DNA from: Bagarius yarrelli | Lineage: Eukaryota > Chordata > Actinopteri > Siluriformes > Sisoridae | DNA length: 64,000 nucleotides | Reading direction: 5' to 3' | Assembly: GCA_005784505.1 (NCBI GenBank) | Contig: VCAZ01000130.1 | Span: 670,476 to 734,475, forward strand | In this document: positions 25,912 to 39,100 of the stretch, in pieces | Numbering within the stretch: position 1 is the first letter of the stretch | Layout of the letters: each line of letters opens with the position of its first letter | The notes under the pieces: generated by a model | What the model was told of the DNA's origin: nothing | What the model saw: only the letters and a program-made list of their open reading frames with translations | Database searches by the model: none | Position numbers and translations under genes: made by a program

Positions 25912-27607
25912 TAACCACAGGGGTCACAAGCCAGTGACTTCAGTGTCATTCCCAAGCCTGGATAAATAGAGAGTTGTGTCAGGAAGGGCATCCGACATAA
26001 AACTTTGCCAAATCTAAGTATGCGTATCATCCGTCAAAATTTCATACCGAATTGGTCGAGGCCCGGGTTAACAGCGACAGCCACCGGTGCCTTTGACCTA
26101 CAGGGTGCCGGCGGATATTGGACTACTGTTGGTCATATGAGGAGAGGAGGAGGGCGCATGAATAGACAGAAAGAGAAGAGGAAAGGCAAGAGTGTAGGAC
26201 TGAGAATAGGTATGCTAAATGTTGGGACAATGACATGTAGAGAGCTGGTTGATATGATGAAGAGAATGAAGGTAGATTTAGTGTGTGTACATGAGACCAG
26301 GTAAAAGGGTAGCAACCCACGTAGCATTGGATTGTTGTTTTATCATGGTATGGATACTAGGAGAAATGGGGTTGGGTGATCCTGAAAGAGGAGTTTGTGA
26401 AGAATGTTCTGTAGGTGAAAAGAGTGTCCAACAGGGTGATGAGTCTGAAGTTGAAGGACTGATGGTGAATGTTGTAAGTAGTTATGCCTCACAAGTAGGT
26501 TGTGAGTTAAAAGAAAAAGAGAGGTTTTAGCGCAAGTTAGATGAGGTAATTGTGAGTATTACCTCATCTCATCAGTAGAGTAATGATAGGCACAGACTTT
26601 AATGGACATGTTGGTAAGGCGACAGAGGTGATGTGGAAGTGTTCGGCAGGTTTGGAGTCAGGGAAAGGAACAGTAATGGGCAGGAGATTTTGCTAAGAGG
26701 TCCTGATAAAATATCAGGCGTGGAAATGTCTAGGAGAGGCAGTGGTGGAGTTGCAACAACTATAGAGGCATAAAGTTGATAAGTCTTACAATGAAGGTAT
26801 GGAAAAGAGTAGTGGAAGCTGGATTAAAGAGGGTAGTAGGTATTTGTAAGCAGCAGTATGGCTTTATGCCCAGAAAGAGCACTACAGATGCAATCTTTGC
26901 TCTGAGAATGCTGATGTTTTTTGTAGACCTAGAGAAAGCATATAACAGAGTACCAAGAGAAGAGCTGTGGTATTGTATGGAAGTCAGGAACAGCAGAGTA
27001 TGTCAGGGTGGTACAGGATATGTATGGGAGGAGCAGGACAGTGGTGAGGTGTGCAGTAGGTCAGATAGAGGAGTTCAAAGTGGAGGTGGGACTGCATCAT
27101 GGATCAGTTCTTAGGCCCCTTCTTGTTTGCTGTGGTGATGGATCATTTGACAGACAAGGTCAGACAGGAATCTCCTTGGAAAATGATGTTTGCAGATGAC
27201 ATTGTGATCTGTAGTTAGAGCAGGGAGCAGATGGAGGAAAACCTGGAGAGGTGAAGGTTTGCTCTGAAGAGAAAAGTCAGAATGAAAGTCAGTTGTAGCA
27301 AGACAAAGTACATGTGTTTAAATGAAAAGGAGGGAAGGGTGAAAAGGTAAAGAAGGTACAGGAGTTTAAGTACTTGGGGTCAACAGTCCAGAGCAATGGA
27401 TAGTGTGTAAAAGAGGTAAAAGAAGCGAGTACAGGCAGGTTGGAATGGGTGGAGAAACATTTCAGGAGTAATGTGTAACAGAAGAATATCAGCTAGAATC
27501 AAGGGGAAGGTGTACAAGACAGTGTTAAGACCAGCTATGATGTATAGTTTAGAGACAGTGGCACTAAGGAGAAAACAGGTGGCAGAGCTGGCAGGCGGAA
27601 TATGCTG
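25912..27607 (+). mobile_element. RTE-like LINE copy E with 5' leader
   Basis: Starts with the leader acaggggtcacaagcc shared with copy A. The endonuclease start MLNVGTMTCRELVDMMKRMK lies at about 26209-26270. RT appears in pieces (MKVWKRVVEAGLKRVV, FVDLEKAYNRVPREELW). The C-terminal region reaches the text gcggaatatgctgaggttttc. Parts of the endonuclease-RT link are deleted near 26710. Frames are broken. An L2 3' tail on the same strand follows directly. Confidence 0.8.
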
Positions 27608-28430
27608 AGGTTTTCTTCTTTCTTAAAAACTCATTTATTTAATCAAGCATTTTGTATTGATTCCCCTTAGATAAAGGAGCAGATCTGGGGGACTCATGGG
27701 TGTTGAGTATTATGGTGATCTGGTATGTTTAGATGCTGTCTTCCCCGCTCTTATTGATCACAGTGTTGATGATAAGAGCGGCTGGTTCCTTAACATATCA
27801 GGAAGCTCTTATGTCTGTGTTTCCCTCTGGTTTTCCTTTTAGTTATGCTGACCTAGTTTAGTCTTGCCGGAGTCCATTCTTGCACTCCACATTATTCACT
27901 TAATCACTCCAAACCATGTGATTACATTGTCACTTAACTTGTTTTCCTTCTTCTTTTTTGTCTTCCCTTCTCTCCTTTTTTGTCTCCCTTCCTCTCTCTC
28001 TCTCTCACTGTTGAGCTACATATGCCACTGTGCCCTGTGACCTGCTCCAGTTGATGATACATCGCCAGGGTGTCCAAGGATGTCCCACTCTGCCATAAAA
28101 GATGTTCCAGCTGTTCTTTAAGGACTAATGATTTAAGTTGCTCACACACACACACACAATGTAACCACATAATTCCTGCTGCCTGTTTTTTCACCCAAAT
28201 GAGGATGGGTTCTCTGTTGAGTCTGGTTCCTCTCAAGGTTTCTTCCTATTTCCATCTCAGGGATTTTTTCCTTGCCACAATTGCCCCCGGCTTGCTCATC
28301 ATCAGGGACAAACTGATTTCTGATTTCATTTTCATCTTATAATTTCTTCGATTGTGTAAAGCTGCTTTGTGACAATCACCATTGTAAAAAGCGCTATACA
28401 AATAAAATTGAAAGTGAACTGAATTAAAAT
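27608..28430 (+). mobile_element. L2-like LINE 3' end following RTE copy E
   Basis: Holds the 3' non-coding region of the local L2-like family: atttaatcaagc, then tttaaggactaatgattta, ggttcctctcaaggtttctt and caaataaaattgaa at the end. The same 3' region occurs at 41000-41680, 44686-45462, 51886-52440, 54190-54385 and 56212-56790. An AC microsatellite lies at 28143-28159. Confidence 0.8.
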
Positions 28431-28439
28431 TGAAATAGA

Positions 28440-30370
28440 CTGGCCACAATTCTGCTCATTCTGTCCTGAGGAGCAGAATGACTACTTCACTGGAGCAGTC
28501 CAGTGCATTGACATAAGGGACACAATGTTTCCGTTCACTCCATCAGCGACAAGGGTTACAATACGTAACTGAGACATTCCCTTTCTATCGTTTATTCAAA
28601 GGTTGTGTCGAGTAATGACACTCGGGTTCTCTATAGTACGCCACTGTGCCGGACTTTGTCAGGGGTCTACCGAAGGTAAGTGCTGACAGGAACCGAGGAG
28701 TCTGCCAGCTGGGGGGCATGTGAAGACTCACCTAAGGACTGACAAGAGGCAGTACAACATAGGGTAGGCCCTGGGGTGGGCTCCGCACAAGGGGAGACAG
28801 CCATACTCGGGGACACAGCCAGAGAAACTACAGAGATAGGGGAACACTGCATTAACATGAGGAGCCAGTACTTGTGGAGCACAACTTAGCAAGGGTTCCC
28901 ACAAAAGGAACCACCTAGCCCTGGTCTTTCTTGGCTGGGGGGAATTAAGCCGCTTGATGGAAAAGGGGTCCTGGGTCACACAACGAAACTTGTCTTGGAC
29001 CAATTTGCTGCACCCCTACCCCAAACCAGAGGAATGCTGGGGGCAAGCTTTACCCCCTACCCTTCCTCTGAATCAAGGGCACCGCACAAGACACTAAAGG
29101 ACACTTGTTCCATTCACAGGTTGTAGAAGCTGGTGAATGTACTGGAAGTAGCCCAACCCACAGCTCATGCATATGTCTGCTAGTGAGGCCCATTCGCCAG
29201 GGCGGCCATACCTCTGGTGGAGTGAGCTCTCACCCCCAGGGGGCAGGGTAAACCCCTGGCCTGGTAGGCCTTTGAGATCGCTTTCACCATCCAGTGGGAG
29301 ATCCTCTGCTTGGAGACGTCGTCCGATATAGCAGACAAAAAGCTGATCAGCTCTGAGTGTGGTTCAGGTACACCCAAAAGGCCCATACCAGACACGACAC
29401 AACAAGGGCAGGTCAGAATTCCCCAGCTGAGGGAAAATAGGTGTGGGCACCTTGGGCATGTATCCTGGCCTAAGTCTCAAGACAACACGAGAGTCTGCCA
29501 GACCAAATTTTAGGCACGCTTCATCGACAGAACGGGCTTGGATGTCCTCCACCCTCTTAATCAGGGTGAGTGCAGTCAGGGGGGCTGTCTCAAAGAGACT
29601 CCACTAACTGTAAGGGCCTAAACGAGTCTCCCTGTAAGGTCTGAAAGACCACACAGAAGTAGGGGATAAGATGTGGCACCACTGTCAGCAGAACCAGTTT
29701 AGCAACCACGTTTGAGGTCACCTGCGATGATGGTAGCACGCACAGAATTTAGCTTGTGCTGGCTCAAATACAGGAGATGCAAGCTGCGACATGCGACCAC
29801 CCTGATTGTTGGTGTACACAATTGCTGCATTTTTGCCTGAACTGTGTTTGCCCTGAATCATGGGCTGAAACCTCTTCAGGGCCATTATGACCAAATCCAG
29901 TTGGATATCAGGAGAAGAGACACTCTGTATGGTGGAGAGTTTGCTTTTCCCAGTTAACCTGCAGTCCCTAACGGGCAAGGTGGTAGAGCACCCTGTCCCT
30001 GTGCGCAACCACAATTTTCTCAAACATTGTAGAGATGCAGGGACAGGGACAGCCCAAAAAGTCCTTTAAAGGCTGAAGAAACGGTCTGAGCCTTGGAAAG
30101 ATCAAGACATAGAGGTACGCATTCTTCAGGTCTACAGCCATAAACCAATCCTGGGACCATATGCATGCTAGCATGTACCTGAGAGTCAGCATTTTGAATA
30201 GAAACCTTTAAAACCCCTGCTTCATCTCGGCCCGGTGGACAGGCTCGATCATGTCCTTCTGAAGAAGCAGAAGAGAAGAATCTCCACATGCCAGACAGTA
30301 ACACTCTCGTCTCAGACCGAGGTCTTGAGAATGCCCCTGAACCTGGGTAAACTGAATTGCATAGCTGAGC
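28440..30370 (-). mobile_element. DIRS-type tyrosine-recombinase retrotransposon relic
   Basis: On the minus strand an RT block reads DWFMAVDLKNAYLYV (29968-30192). Further down, a tyrosine-recombinase block reads VSKQRISHWMV and RAHSTRG (about 29210-29310), and SFYNL, a candidate catalytic Tyr, near 29120-29131. DIRS elements pair RT with a tyrosine recombinase in place of a DDE integrase. Stops and frameshifts break the frames and much of the RT is lost. The outer limits are approximate. Confidence 0.75.
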
Positions 30371-30379
30371 CTAATGGTT

Positions 30380-30440
30380 CTAAAGTCAAGTCAAGTCACC
30401 TTTATTTATAAAGCGCTTTTAACAATTGGGAAAGAGCCAC
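30380..30440 (-). mobile_element. LINE/SINE tail fragment
   Basis: The text gtcaagtcacctttattta followed by aagcgcttttaacaattgg matches the start of the fragment at 50041 and the inverse of LINE 3' tails. It is a short remnant. Confidence 0.5.
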
Positions 30441-31080
30441 TAGGAGGCACTGGAAAGCTCCACCAAGCCTCTAGATACCTCACTAGTGGTTCCCACAAAC
30501 ACACTTTGAGTACCTCGGGTGGGACCGCTGTGGCTGATTAGGGAAGATGCAGTGGTTGGAAGTTGAACGTCCTCAACAGTGCAAAACTTTCCCTACGGGG
30601 CCCATGGTTGGCACCACTGATGGATGCAGAAGCCAGGCATAAGGTCGGCTGAACCTTATGCATCTAGTGGGGTGAGCGGCTCCGGTGGCCAGGCGGCTAA
30701 GCAGGCAGACGCATACTCAAACCGGACCTAATGCCAGGTTCCAGCAAGGTGACAGCCTGACTGGGTACACCATGATGAAGGTTTAACCCAATACAGAAGG
30801 AATTGCTCTTTTTTGACCAAGTGGCAGCTGACTGCCAAACAAGCGAGGTAAGATGTGGAGCTCGACCTTTCACATGTTATACCTTATACTAAGGGATTAT
30901 GCTTATATACTATATACCTTTATATTTAGGGCTTATAGTTTCTGCACATATATATATATATATAGTGTGTGTCTGTGTGTGTGTGTTCCAACTTAGATAT
31001 GAGAAGCCTTCAGCGTCATACATGCAAAGCAGCCCACTCAAGGCAACAGACAATTTCTTTATGTATGAAGCGTAAGGTGC
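30441..31080. other. spacer between DIRS and gypsy relics
   Basis: No coding region is supported. A TA/TG microsatellite lies at 30952-30987. Part may be further DIRS sequence. Confidence 0.35.
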
Positions 31081-33100
31081 CAAGACTATAAAGTTAAAAT
31101 TTTTAAGGACAAGTGGGATGTAACATGAGTTATGTGACAGAAGATGGAGACAAATCCATGTTGCAGAACGCTAGTTTATTAAACACAGCACGGCAGTTCA
31201 AAAGAGTAGTTACAAGGCAAGCAGAGGTTGGTGCAGAAGTGAAAAACAATTCGAGCAGCACCCCATCCTAGGGACGTCTTTTTTTGCAGGCACCTGCGGG
31301 GTCAGTGACTGGTCAGGATGAGTGGCATGAAACTCCTGTGTAAGATTCGGGTCCAAGAGGTCATAAGCTTTTACCCAAGACCTTTCTTCTGGTCCATACC
31401 CCTCACAGTCTACAAAATACTGAAGGAGGCCACTCTGTCTAGAATTTGGTGCACTTGATATGCAGGTATTCACCCAATTTTAATGGGAGCTGAGTTTTTG
31501 AGGTGTTCGCTGTTCACTGCAGGGTGAAACAACTTTAACAGGGAGACATGAAACGATGGGAAGATACAGTAAGATATGAGGAAGCTCCGGCCATTTGCTA
31601 CGCAGACGGAGGCATAAATCTCTTGTGGGCAACCACACTTGCTGTCGAAGTTGGTAATTGGGGTGAGGTTGCGTTGCTGATCAGCCTGAATGTGTTGAGT
31701 ATCAGCCTGACATGGGCCATTTCCCAAACCTGGAAATTACATTTCATCCAATCCTCAACTGCGGGCACATCGGAGGGTTCCCCTGACCATGGGAACATGG
31801 GTGGTTGGTAAACCAAAACGCATTAAATGATTGTAGATATTCTAACCACCAGAAACGGATGAGTGCTCCCCTCCAACCAATGCCTCCTCTTAGTTAAAGC
31901 TTCTTTAATTGCCAGCAGCTTGTCGTTCCCGCATCATAGTTTTGTTCTGCAGGATTTAGTTTGCGAAAGAAGAAAGCGCAAGGATAAAGTTTAGGAGGAT
32001 TAGCTCACTGTTGAGAGAGAACAGCACCCACCCCACAGTCTAAAGCGTCCACTTCTACTACGAATGTTAGCATAGGGTAAGGGTGTTGGAGCACGGGGGC
32101 GGTAGTGAACTTGACTTTAAAGCAAAAGCTCTGGTGGCTGCTTCGTTCCACTTTAATTTAGTGGGTTTGCCCATAGTAAGGGATATTATGATGCTGCTGT
32201 CTGACTGAAGTTACGGATAAACATATAGAAATTTGCAAAACCCAGAAATCTATCAATTTTTTCATCATTTTGGATTGAGACCAGCTGGTTACACCGTCCA
32301 CCTTGAATTCATCCATGGACACCCTGTTGGAGCCTGACCTGAAACTTGACCTGGTTGCCGTAAAACTTGCACTTTTAATCTTTGACATATAACTGATGTT
32401 TCAACAGACGGCCCAACACAGTACATACATGCCCTACATGCTGGGAGAAAGTGTGTAAATAAATCAGGATGTCGTCAATTTATGTGTTTACGTACACAAT
32501 GAGGAGGTCTCTGAATGTATCGTTAATGAAGGATTGGAACACAGCTGGGGCGTTGGACAACCCGTACGGCAGGTATTCATAGTGACCCCTTGTGATGATA
32601 AACGCTGTCGTCCACTTATCCCACTCTCTTATACAGATACAAGTTGTAAGCGCTCCTTAGTTCTAGTTTGGTAAAATATTGAGAACTGTTCAAGGGCGGC
32701 AGCCACCAGCGGTAGAGGGTAGCGATACTTGACTGTGCCATTGTTTAGATCTTGAAAATCTATGCAGAAGCGCAGGCTGCCATCCTTCCTCTCGACAAAG
32801 AATAAACTTGAAGCAGCAGGGGAAGTGGATGGACGAATAAAACAAGTGGCAAGAGCTTCATCAATATAGTCCTCCATGGCTCAAGTCTCCGGATATAGTG
32901 ACAGCGGCTATACATGGCTGCGAGGGGGAATAGCGTTGGACAGAAGTTCAATGGCACAATCCCTGCTTGGTGAAGAGGTAACTCAGATGCCTTGGTTTTA
33001 CTATACATCGTGGAGGTCATGATATTCAAAGGGAACTGCAGACAGGTCAGTGTACTCCTGATTTTTTTACATGAGTGGTGAGACAAGGCTTGGGGGGCGT
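31080..33100 (-). mobile_element. Ty3/gypsy (chromodomain) LTR retrotransposon relic
   Basis: Reading on the minus strand: an RT start at 32877-32629 (SSLFFVERKDGSLRFCIDFQ), degenerate RT to about 32200, RNase H-like text at about 31870-32160, integrase C-terminal text at 31816-31480 (YQPPMFPWSGEPSDVPAVEDW) and a chromodomain at 31473-31210 (YFVDCEGYGPEERSWV). The central integrase region is missing, because RNase H text passes directly into the integrase C-terminus near 31820. Frames are broken and no pair of LTRs could be identified by eye. Confidence 0.75.
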
Positions 33101-35231
33101 TTAAAGGCAGTTCCTAAGACAGTAGGCAGACCAATGTGTAATATTATTCTCTGTCCATAAAATAGTGGGGTTGTGTTTGTAACCATGGAAAACCCAGAAT
33201 GATGGGGTTATTGTAGCGGGAGGGTTGTTGTAGACAATGTAGAGGAAAGTGATGGTGGTGGTACGGCGGGTAAAATCCAGATTGGGGGGACATGGTGGTG
33301 TAGAAATTTTCAGTTTTCTAATTATTTAGATGTCAATGAGTTTTTTTGCGCTTCTTCAAAGTCCACTAGCACTGAAAAGGGATGAGACACGAGATGAGAT
33401 CAGTTAACACGGATGGAAATAGGCAAGGAAACACACAAAGCCGAGGGAAAAGAGTATATAGGATAACTCACTTTATCTTGATGACAGGATGATTTCAGTG
33501 GGAAAGAGGCGCTGAAGTGATAAGTATAAGCACAGGTGAGCTTGTAACCTGCATTGGCATTCCTGAGAAGACAACTTGTTGAACCCCACCTACATAGGTT
33601 AAAATTCCTCTGCGCTTGGAGTGCAGGTAGGCTGGGGTAAGGCTTCCTGAGTGGCATACTGTGAGAAGGTCCCAGAATTGTCCCAACAAACAAGTTCAGC
33701 TTGTAAGCATGTGTTCAGTCTTTAAACAGAGATTTCAGGGACACCTCACACCACACCGCATGCGAAACTGAAAAGAATAATCCGCAGACAGTTCACCTTG
33801 GCGTAATCACCATAGCTGGGTAGTAATGCCAAGCCCCCACTCCTGGATTTTCTCTCAGGTTTTCATGGGTTTTTGTGATAGTGGGATGGGGAGGTTAAAT
33901 ATCACCCTATTCTTGGCATAGATTACCAGAACTTCTTCAAATATTTATATTGTCATAATAGTGTAAACCGTGGTTGTATTATGCTGTATTATGCTGGAAG
34001 TATCCATTGTAGGATTGTATTATTTTAGCATGCATTAGCATTGAAAGCTCCTTGTAGCAGAGAGTGCAGGTGGAACTTACGTTTACTTCATTTATACAAC
34101 TGAGTAATTGGGGGTTAAGGGTCTTGCTCAGAAACCCTCAACCACTGAGCTGCCACCTCCCACAAAAACAAAACAATGTTTGTTATGATGCAAAAGCTTT
34201 TTAAATGTAACTAACATAAATATATCAAATCATTTTTTTCTTAGCCTTAGATGATATGCAGAAAAACTCTTAGCTAATATTTTTGCAAATGTAAAAACAA
34301 ACTGTAATTACAATTGTTGAAGTCACTCTATAAAAACCACTAAGGTATTCCAAACTACTCTACCTTATTTAATTGTTAATAAAATAAATTTTAAGGTATT
34401 AAGGTATTTCTTTCAATACAACTGCTATTTGCCCAAGTTCTTTCAAACAGGTTGTATTGGTTTGTATTGTAGTTTGTTTTGTTTTAATATTTGTTTTACT
34501 AACTTAAAAAGAGAATCTTGTTATTTTCACCCCATATATCACATGTGTATGTAAATGATAACAGGAATCTTTACCGACGTGCCTACATTTGAGATTCCTG
34601 TTAAATAAACATCATACCTTATACATAAACTCATATAATACATTTTATGGAAAAATGTAACAACCTAGATTTAACTAAGCAAATAGATCGTTTAGATAAT
34701 TAGTGCAGTGAATAATATGTTTCAACAGCCAGTTTATTTAACCATGTTGAAAGACATTCTGTGGTCAAAAAGTTAGTTGCATACAATAAGCAAAGCAAAA
34801 TTTAAAGCAATGGAAAAAGGGCTTAGATACTAATTGGCATCACAGAGAAAGAAGAAAGACATATGAAGTGATGTACCCATATTGCCTAGTGTATGTTTGA
34901 ACAGAGTTACGATCTAGGGTTACTGTCAGTTAGCAAGCATTTTTCACACATTGAATGACCACCACAACGTTAAAAACTCAATTGTAATGATTATCTTGGG
35001 AGTGAGCTCATTAAAACAATGCCACAAGGAATGTCTGCTTTAATCAAAGCAACATTATGCATAAAACATTTTTTGTTAGAATTATTTTATTTATTATTTA
35101 TAGCAATGTAAGTGACTTTGTGTCAAACAGATTTTTGTGTAAGTCATGTTCAAGTGTCAGGTGTCGAAGTGATTCTCGCCATCTATACTTTTATACTTTT
35201 ATATAAATGTTCCAATGTTCCATTGCAAAAT
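33101..35231. other. gene-free spacer downstream of fank1
   Basis: No supportable coding sequence. Bases 34075-34165 carry the dispersed fish repeat with ttgggggttaagggtcttgctcag. The part next to 35232 is probably fank1 3'UTR; minus-strand AATAAA-type signals occur near 35085-35100. Confidence 0.45.
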
Positions 35232-36004
35232 CTAAAGATTCTTCCTTTCCTCCAAAAAGTTGACGATGTTCTAAAAAACAGATCTTAAAAACGTTTGTCT
35301 TTTGACAAAATATAAAATTGCAAGAAAAACAACCATTTTAATTTAGTGGGATTACCTGCTTTCCAAATGCTTTGGCCATTTCTATTGCACTTGAGCCAAA
35401 CTGTAAAGAGATTTAAAAAAAATTACAAAAGTATGAAAATTGTGTTTTGATATTGCAAATGTTTATTTGTTACTAGTCAACTTCTTTCTGTATACTTTAG
35501 TACATTTCGAAAGATAGAAGGCATTGTAGTTATTTATTTACCTCATTTTTCACATCCCAGTCAGCACCACTATCCATTAGAAGCCTCACCAACTGTTCAT
35601 GATTGTTTAACACAGCTACCTAATAAAAAAAACAGCTTTAACAAAGAGCCTTGTTCTTTTTACACTTTGGGGTCCTGAAAAACTAGTCATAAAAACTAGT
35701 GCTTTTGCGCATAGCCTTTTTAAAATACCATAAGTGGCGTCTTTCCATCTTTGTCCCGAACGTTGACATCAGCTCCGGCCTGAATAAGAAGTGAGGCTAC
35801 GTTGGCATTTCCGCTGACTGCTGACACTCTCATAAGAGGGGTCCACTGAGACACGGTGTCCCGAATATCCAACTGAGAGGGTGCAAACACAAGTCACATG
35901 AAACTGTGTATATATGAACAGCAAGCAAACAATTAACTGAAAAAATCTATAAAAAAAATTGTGTCAGCCTACAAAATTATCTAATAAAAATACTGCTAGT
36001 GTAT

Positions 36005-36049
<45 letters not shown>

Positions 36050-36057
36050 CTAGATTT

Positions 36058-36152
<95 letters not shown>

Positions 36153-39100
36153 TTCATATAATCAAAAATTTCAGCCTAAAATCCTATAAAATGTAGATTG
36201 CTGAAAAAAGATTGGATAAAACATTAAACAGACACAAATACTGCCCAAATGGAGGTACTGTTGAAAAAAAAATTGATTCTGACCTCACAGCCATCTTTAA
36301 TCATGTAGGTTATGATCGGAAGATGGCCTCCATCTGCAGCCCAGTGGAGAGGGCTGCAGCCGCCTGTATCCTGAGACTGCCATGTGGCCCCAGATTTGCG
36401 CAGGTGCTTCACAATATCCAAATGGCCAGCAAAACAGGCCAGCATCAGACTGTCAGTATTACAAAACATAACATTCTAAAGTTTTTTGAAATACCTTGTG
36501 GATGTTCCTAAAGACTAGGCTAAGCTAGTTGAATAAATGGTTGTTAATCAAAAAGCAAATCCAACGTACGGGTCTTTACCACTGCCATTCTTCATATGAA
36601 TATCAGCACCATGTTCTACTAGTATTTTGATCATCCTAAAAAAAGCACAAGAAAGTGATGCACTCTGTGTCTAATTGTTTATTGGCTCCTAATGCAAAAC
36701 AACTCTAATAAGTGGTTGAAGTGCAAGTTGTTAAATTTAAATGTCATGTTAACAATAATTTTCCAAGAATACATGTCCTACCTGATGAAACCCTTCTGTG
36801 CAGCCACCATAATTGGTGTGAATCCCAGTTTGTCACAAACATTCACGTTTACCTTCCTAAATACAATCGACATCAAGTGCACATGTACGTTTGCAAACAG
36901 AACAAGACAATAATATAAACAATAATTGCTATAACAAAACATTAGCCACAGTAAGAGGCAGAGCAGCACCAACCAGTACCAGTTCTTGTGTTTTGGAAGA
37001 AAACCAAAGTATCTATAGAGAACCTCATTAGGTACAAAGACCACAGACAAACACACTTAAACATCAGTAAACGAACACGAAATAAAAATGCTAACTACTA
37101 TGCCACTATGCACTTTTTAAGTATTTACTGTTTATTCAGTCATTCATTTCCTAATTTGGAGTTACGGAGATCTGCTGCAGCCTAACCCAGCCGTCTTTGA
37201 GCAGGGCAAAAAGGGTACACACTGGACAGGTGTCCAGTCCATCACAGGGCCACTCTCACACTTACTCCTATGGGCAATTTAGAATCACCAATCAAACTAA
37301 TATACATGTTTTTGGACTGTGGGTGTAAACTGACACAAGCACAGGAAGCACATGCAAAGAAAGGCCCCTGTCCGGGAATCAGACCTGGGACCGTCTTGCT
37401 GTGAGGGAACATTGCTAACCCCTAAGCAACCGTGCTGCCCTATTGACTGTTCAATTTATTAAAAATTCTTGGTATAAGTATAGTTATAGTTCCATACAAT
37501 TTCATATTTTTACTCTCCGGGTAAAAGCGATTTTTGATTTGGATTCTGCCAAGGTTATGGTGTAAGGGAAAGTTACTTTGTTCGTAACTTGGTGTTTGTA
37601 AGTTGGTGACATGGTGAAATGTAATTTCTTGACAAATTCCCCTTAAGGTTCTGAGCAGAAAAAAGCAAATCAAAGGTAATTTCTAAGTTTAGGAGGCAAG
37701 TTATTGTCCGAAGCAAGCAAAAAAAAAAAATTATAATTATTTTCTAAAGGTATGCAATTAGTATTATCACTGTCAACTGGATCAATTCCATAATTTCCAA
37801 AAAAATAAGGTGTGAAGAAAAGTCAATGTGATAAGCATGATGAAATAGATTGAGCTGCTTTTACTATATGACAAACCGTCACTATAGAGACTGTGTCTGT
37901 TCCCCGAACTAGAAAATACAGTAAGCTTCCAAACCAGCATATTCAAAACAGTTTAATTGATGTTCAACGAATAAACAATTCATGCAACATGAAATCATGA
38001 AACAAACGATGAAGTTTGGTTCACTAAATATCAGTTTATTTTCTGCGAAAGCGTTTTTTGTAAATGGTATGAGTTAGTGCTGGCTGCAGATAAAGTCTTA
38101 ATTGTTGGTGATTTTAATATCCATGTCGAAAAAAAAAAATGCTCTGGGATCAGCGTTTCTAAAAAAATTCTGAACTCAACTGTGGTTAGACAACATGTTT
38201 CAGGTCCTACTCATAATAAAAATCATACTCTAGATTTAATACTCTCACATGGAATTGTTGCAGAGAAAAGACAATATTAATATTAATCCACTCAATTTAA
38301 TTAATATCTATAAATTAAGAGTCCCCAACTAACAAGGCAGAGGGGACAGCGGCAAGGTACCAGAACTCCATCGGTGGCAGAATGGAGAAAAAAACCTTGG
38401 GAGAAACCAGGTTCAGTCAGGGGGTCAGTTCTACTCTGACCAGATAAAAGCAACCAATGCTACAGTAAAGTTTCCATGGTCTTGTCCGGACGGCCACCTA
38501 GAAGCCTCCCAAGCATTGCAGGGAAAATTATTTCAAAGTTTGGGCGCTAGATAAGAAAATGATCTGCCACCTGCAGTTGATTTTGTTATTCTAGGTATTA
38601 TCCGATTACCAGAGTACTAAGAGCACAGCGGACATGGAGGACTATAATAGGATGAGAGCTCACTTAGGTACTGAGGTGCTAAACCATTCAGGGCTTTATA
38701 AGTAATTAACAGGATTTTAAAATCTATTCGATATTTAATAGAGAGTCAGTGCAGTGTTGACAGAACGGGGCTATTATGATCATACTTTTTGTTCTAAAAA
38801 GAACTCTAGCTGCTGCAATTTGGACCAGGTGGAGTTTGTTTATTAGGCGTGCAGAACAACCACCCAGTAAGGTGTTAAAATAATATATTACGTCGTAATT
38901 AAAAAGTTTCTAACTAATAATGAAGGATTGATAGAGTAGCCATAAAGTGTTAGACAGTTGTCTCGATTATTACAGGCAGAGACTTTTTGTCCAATAATTA
39001 ACACCTCTGTTTTTTTCTGGATTTAGCAATAAGAAATTATTTGTCATCCAGTTTCTATATCAACTATGCATTCAGTTAGTTTTTCGAATTGGTAAGTTTC

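Noticed and set aside
36009..36049. Regular short repeats considered as a CRISPR-like array
   Set aside because: Simple GATA microsatellite with no spacers, in an animal genome.
36570..36590. GTAAAG at 36580 as the donor of the sixth fank1 exon
   Set aside because: Joining from there to 36449 gives a stop codon; the GTACGT donor keeps the ankyrin frame.
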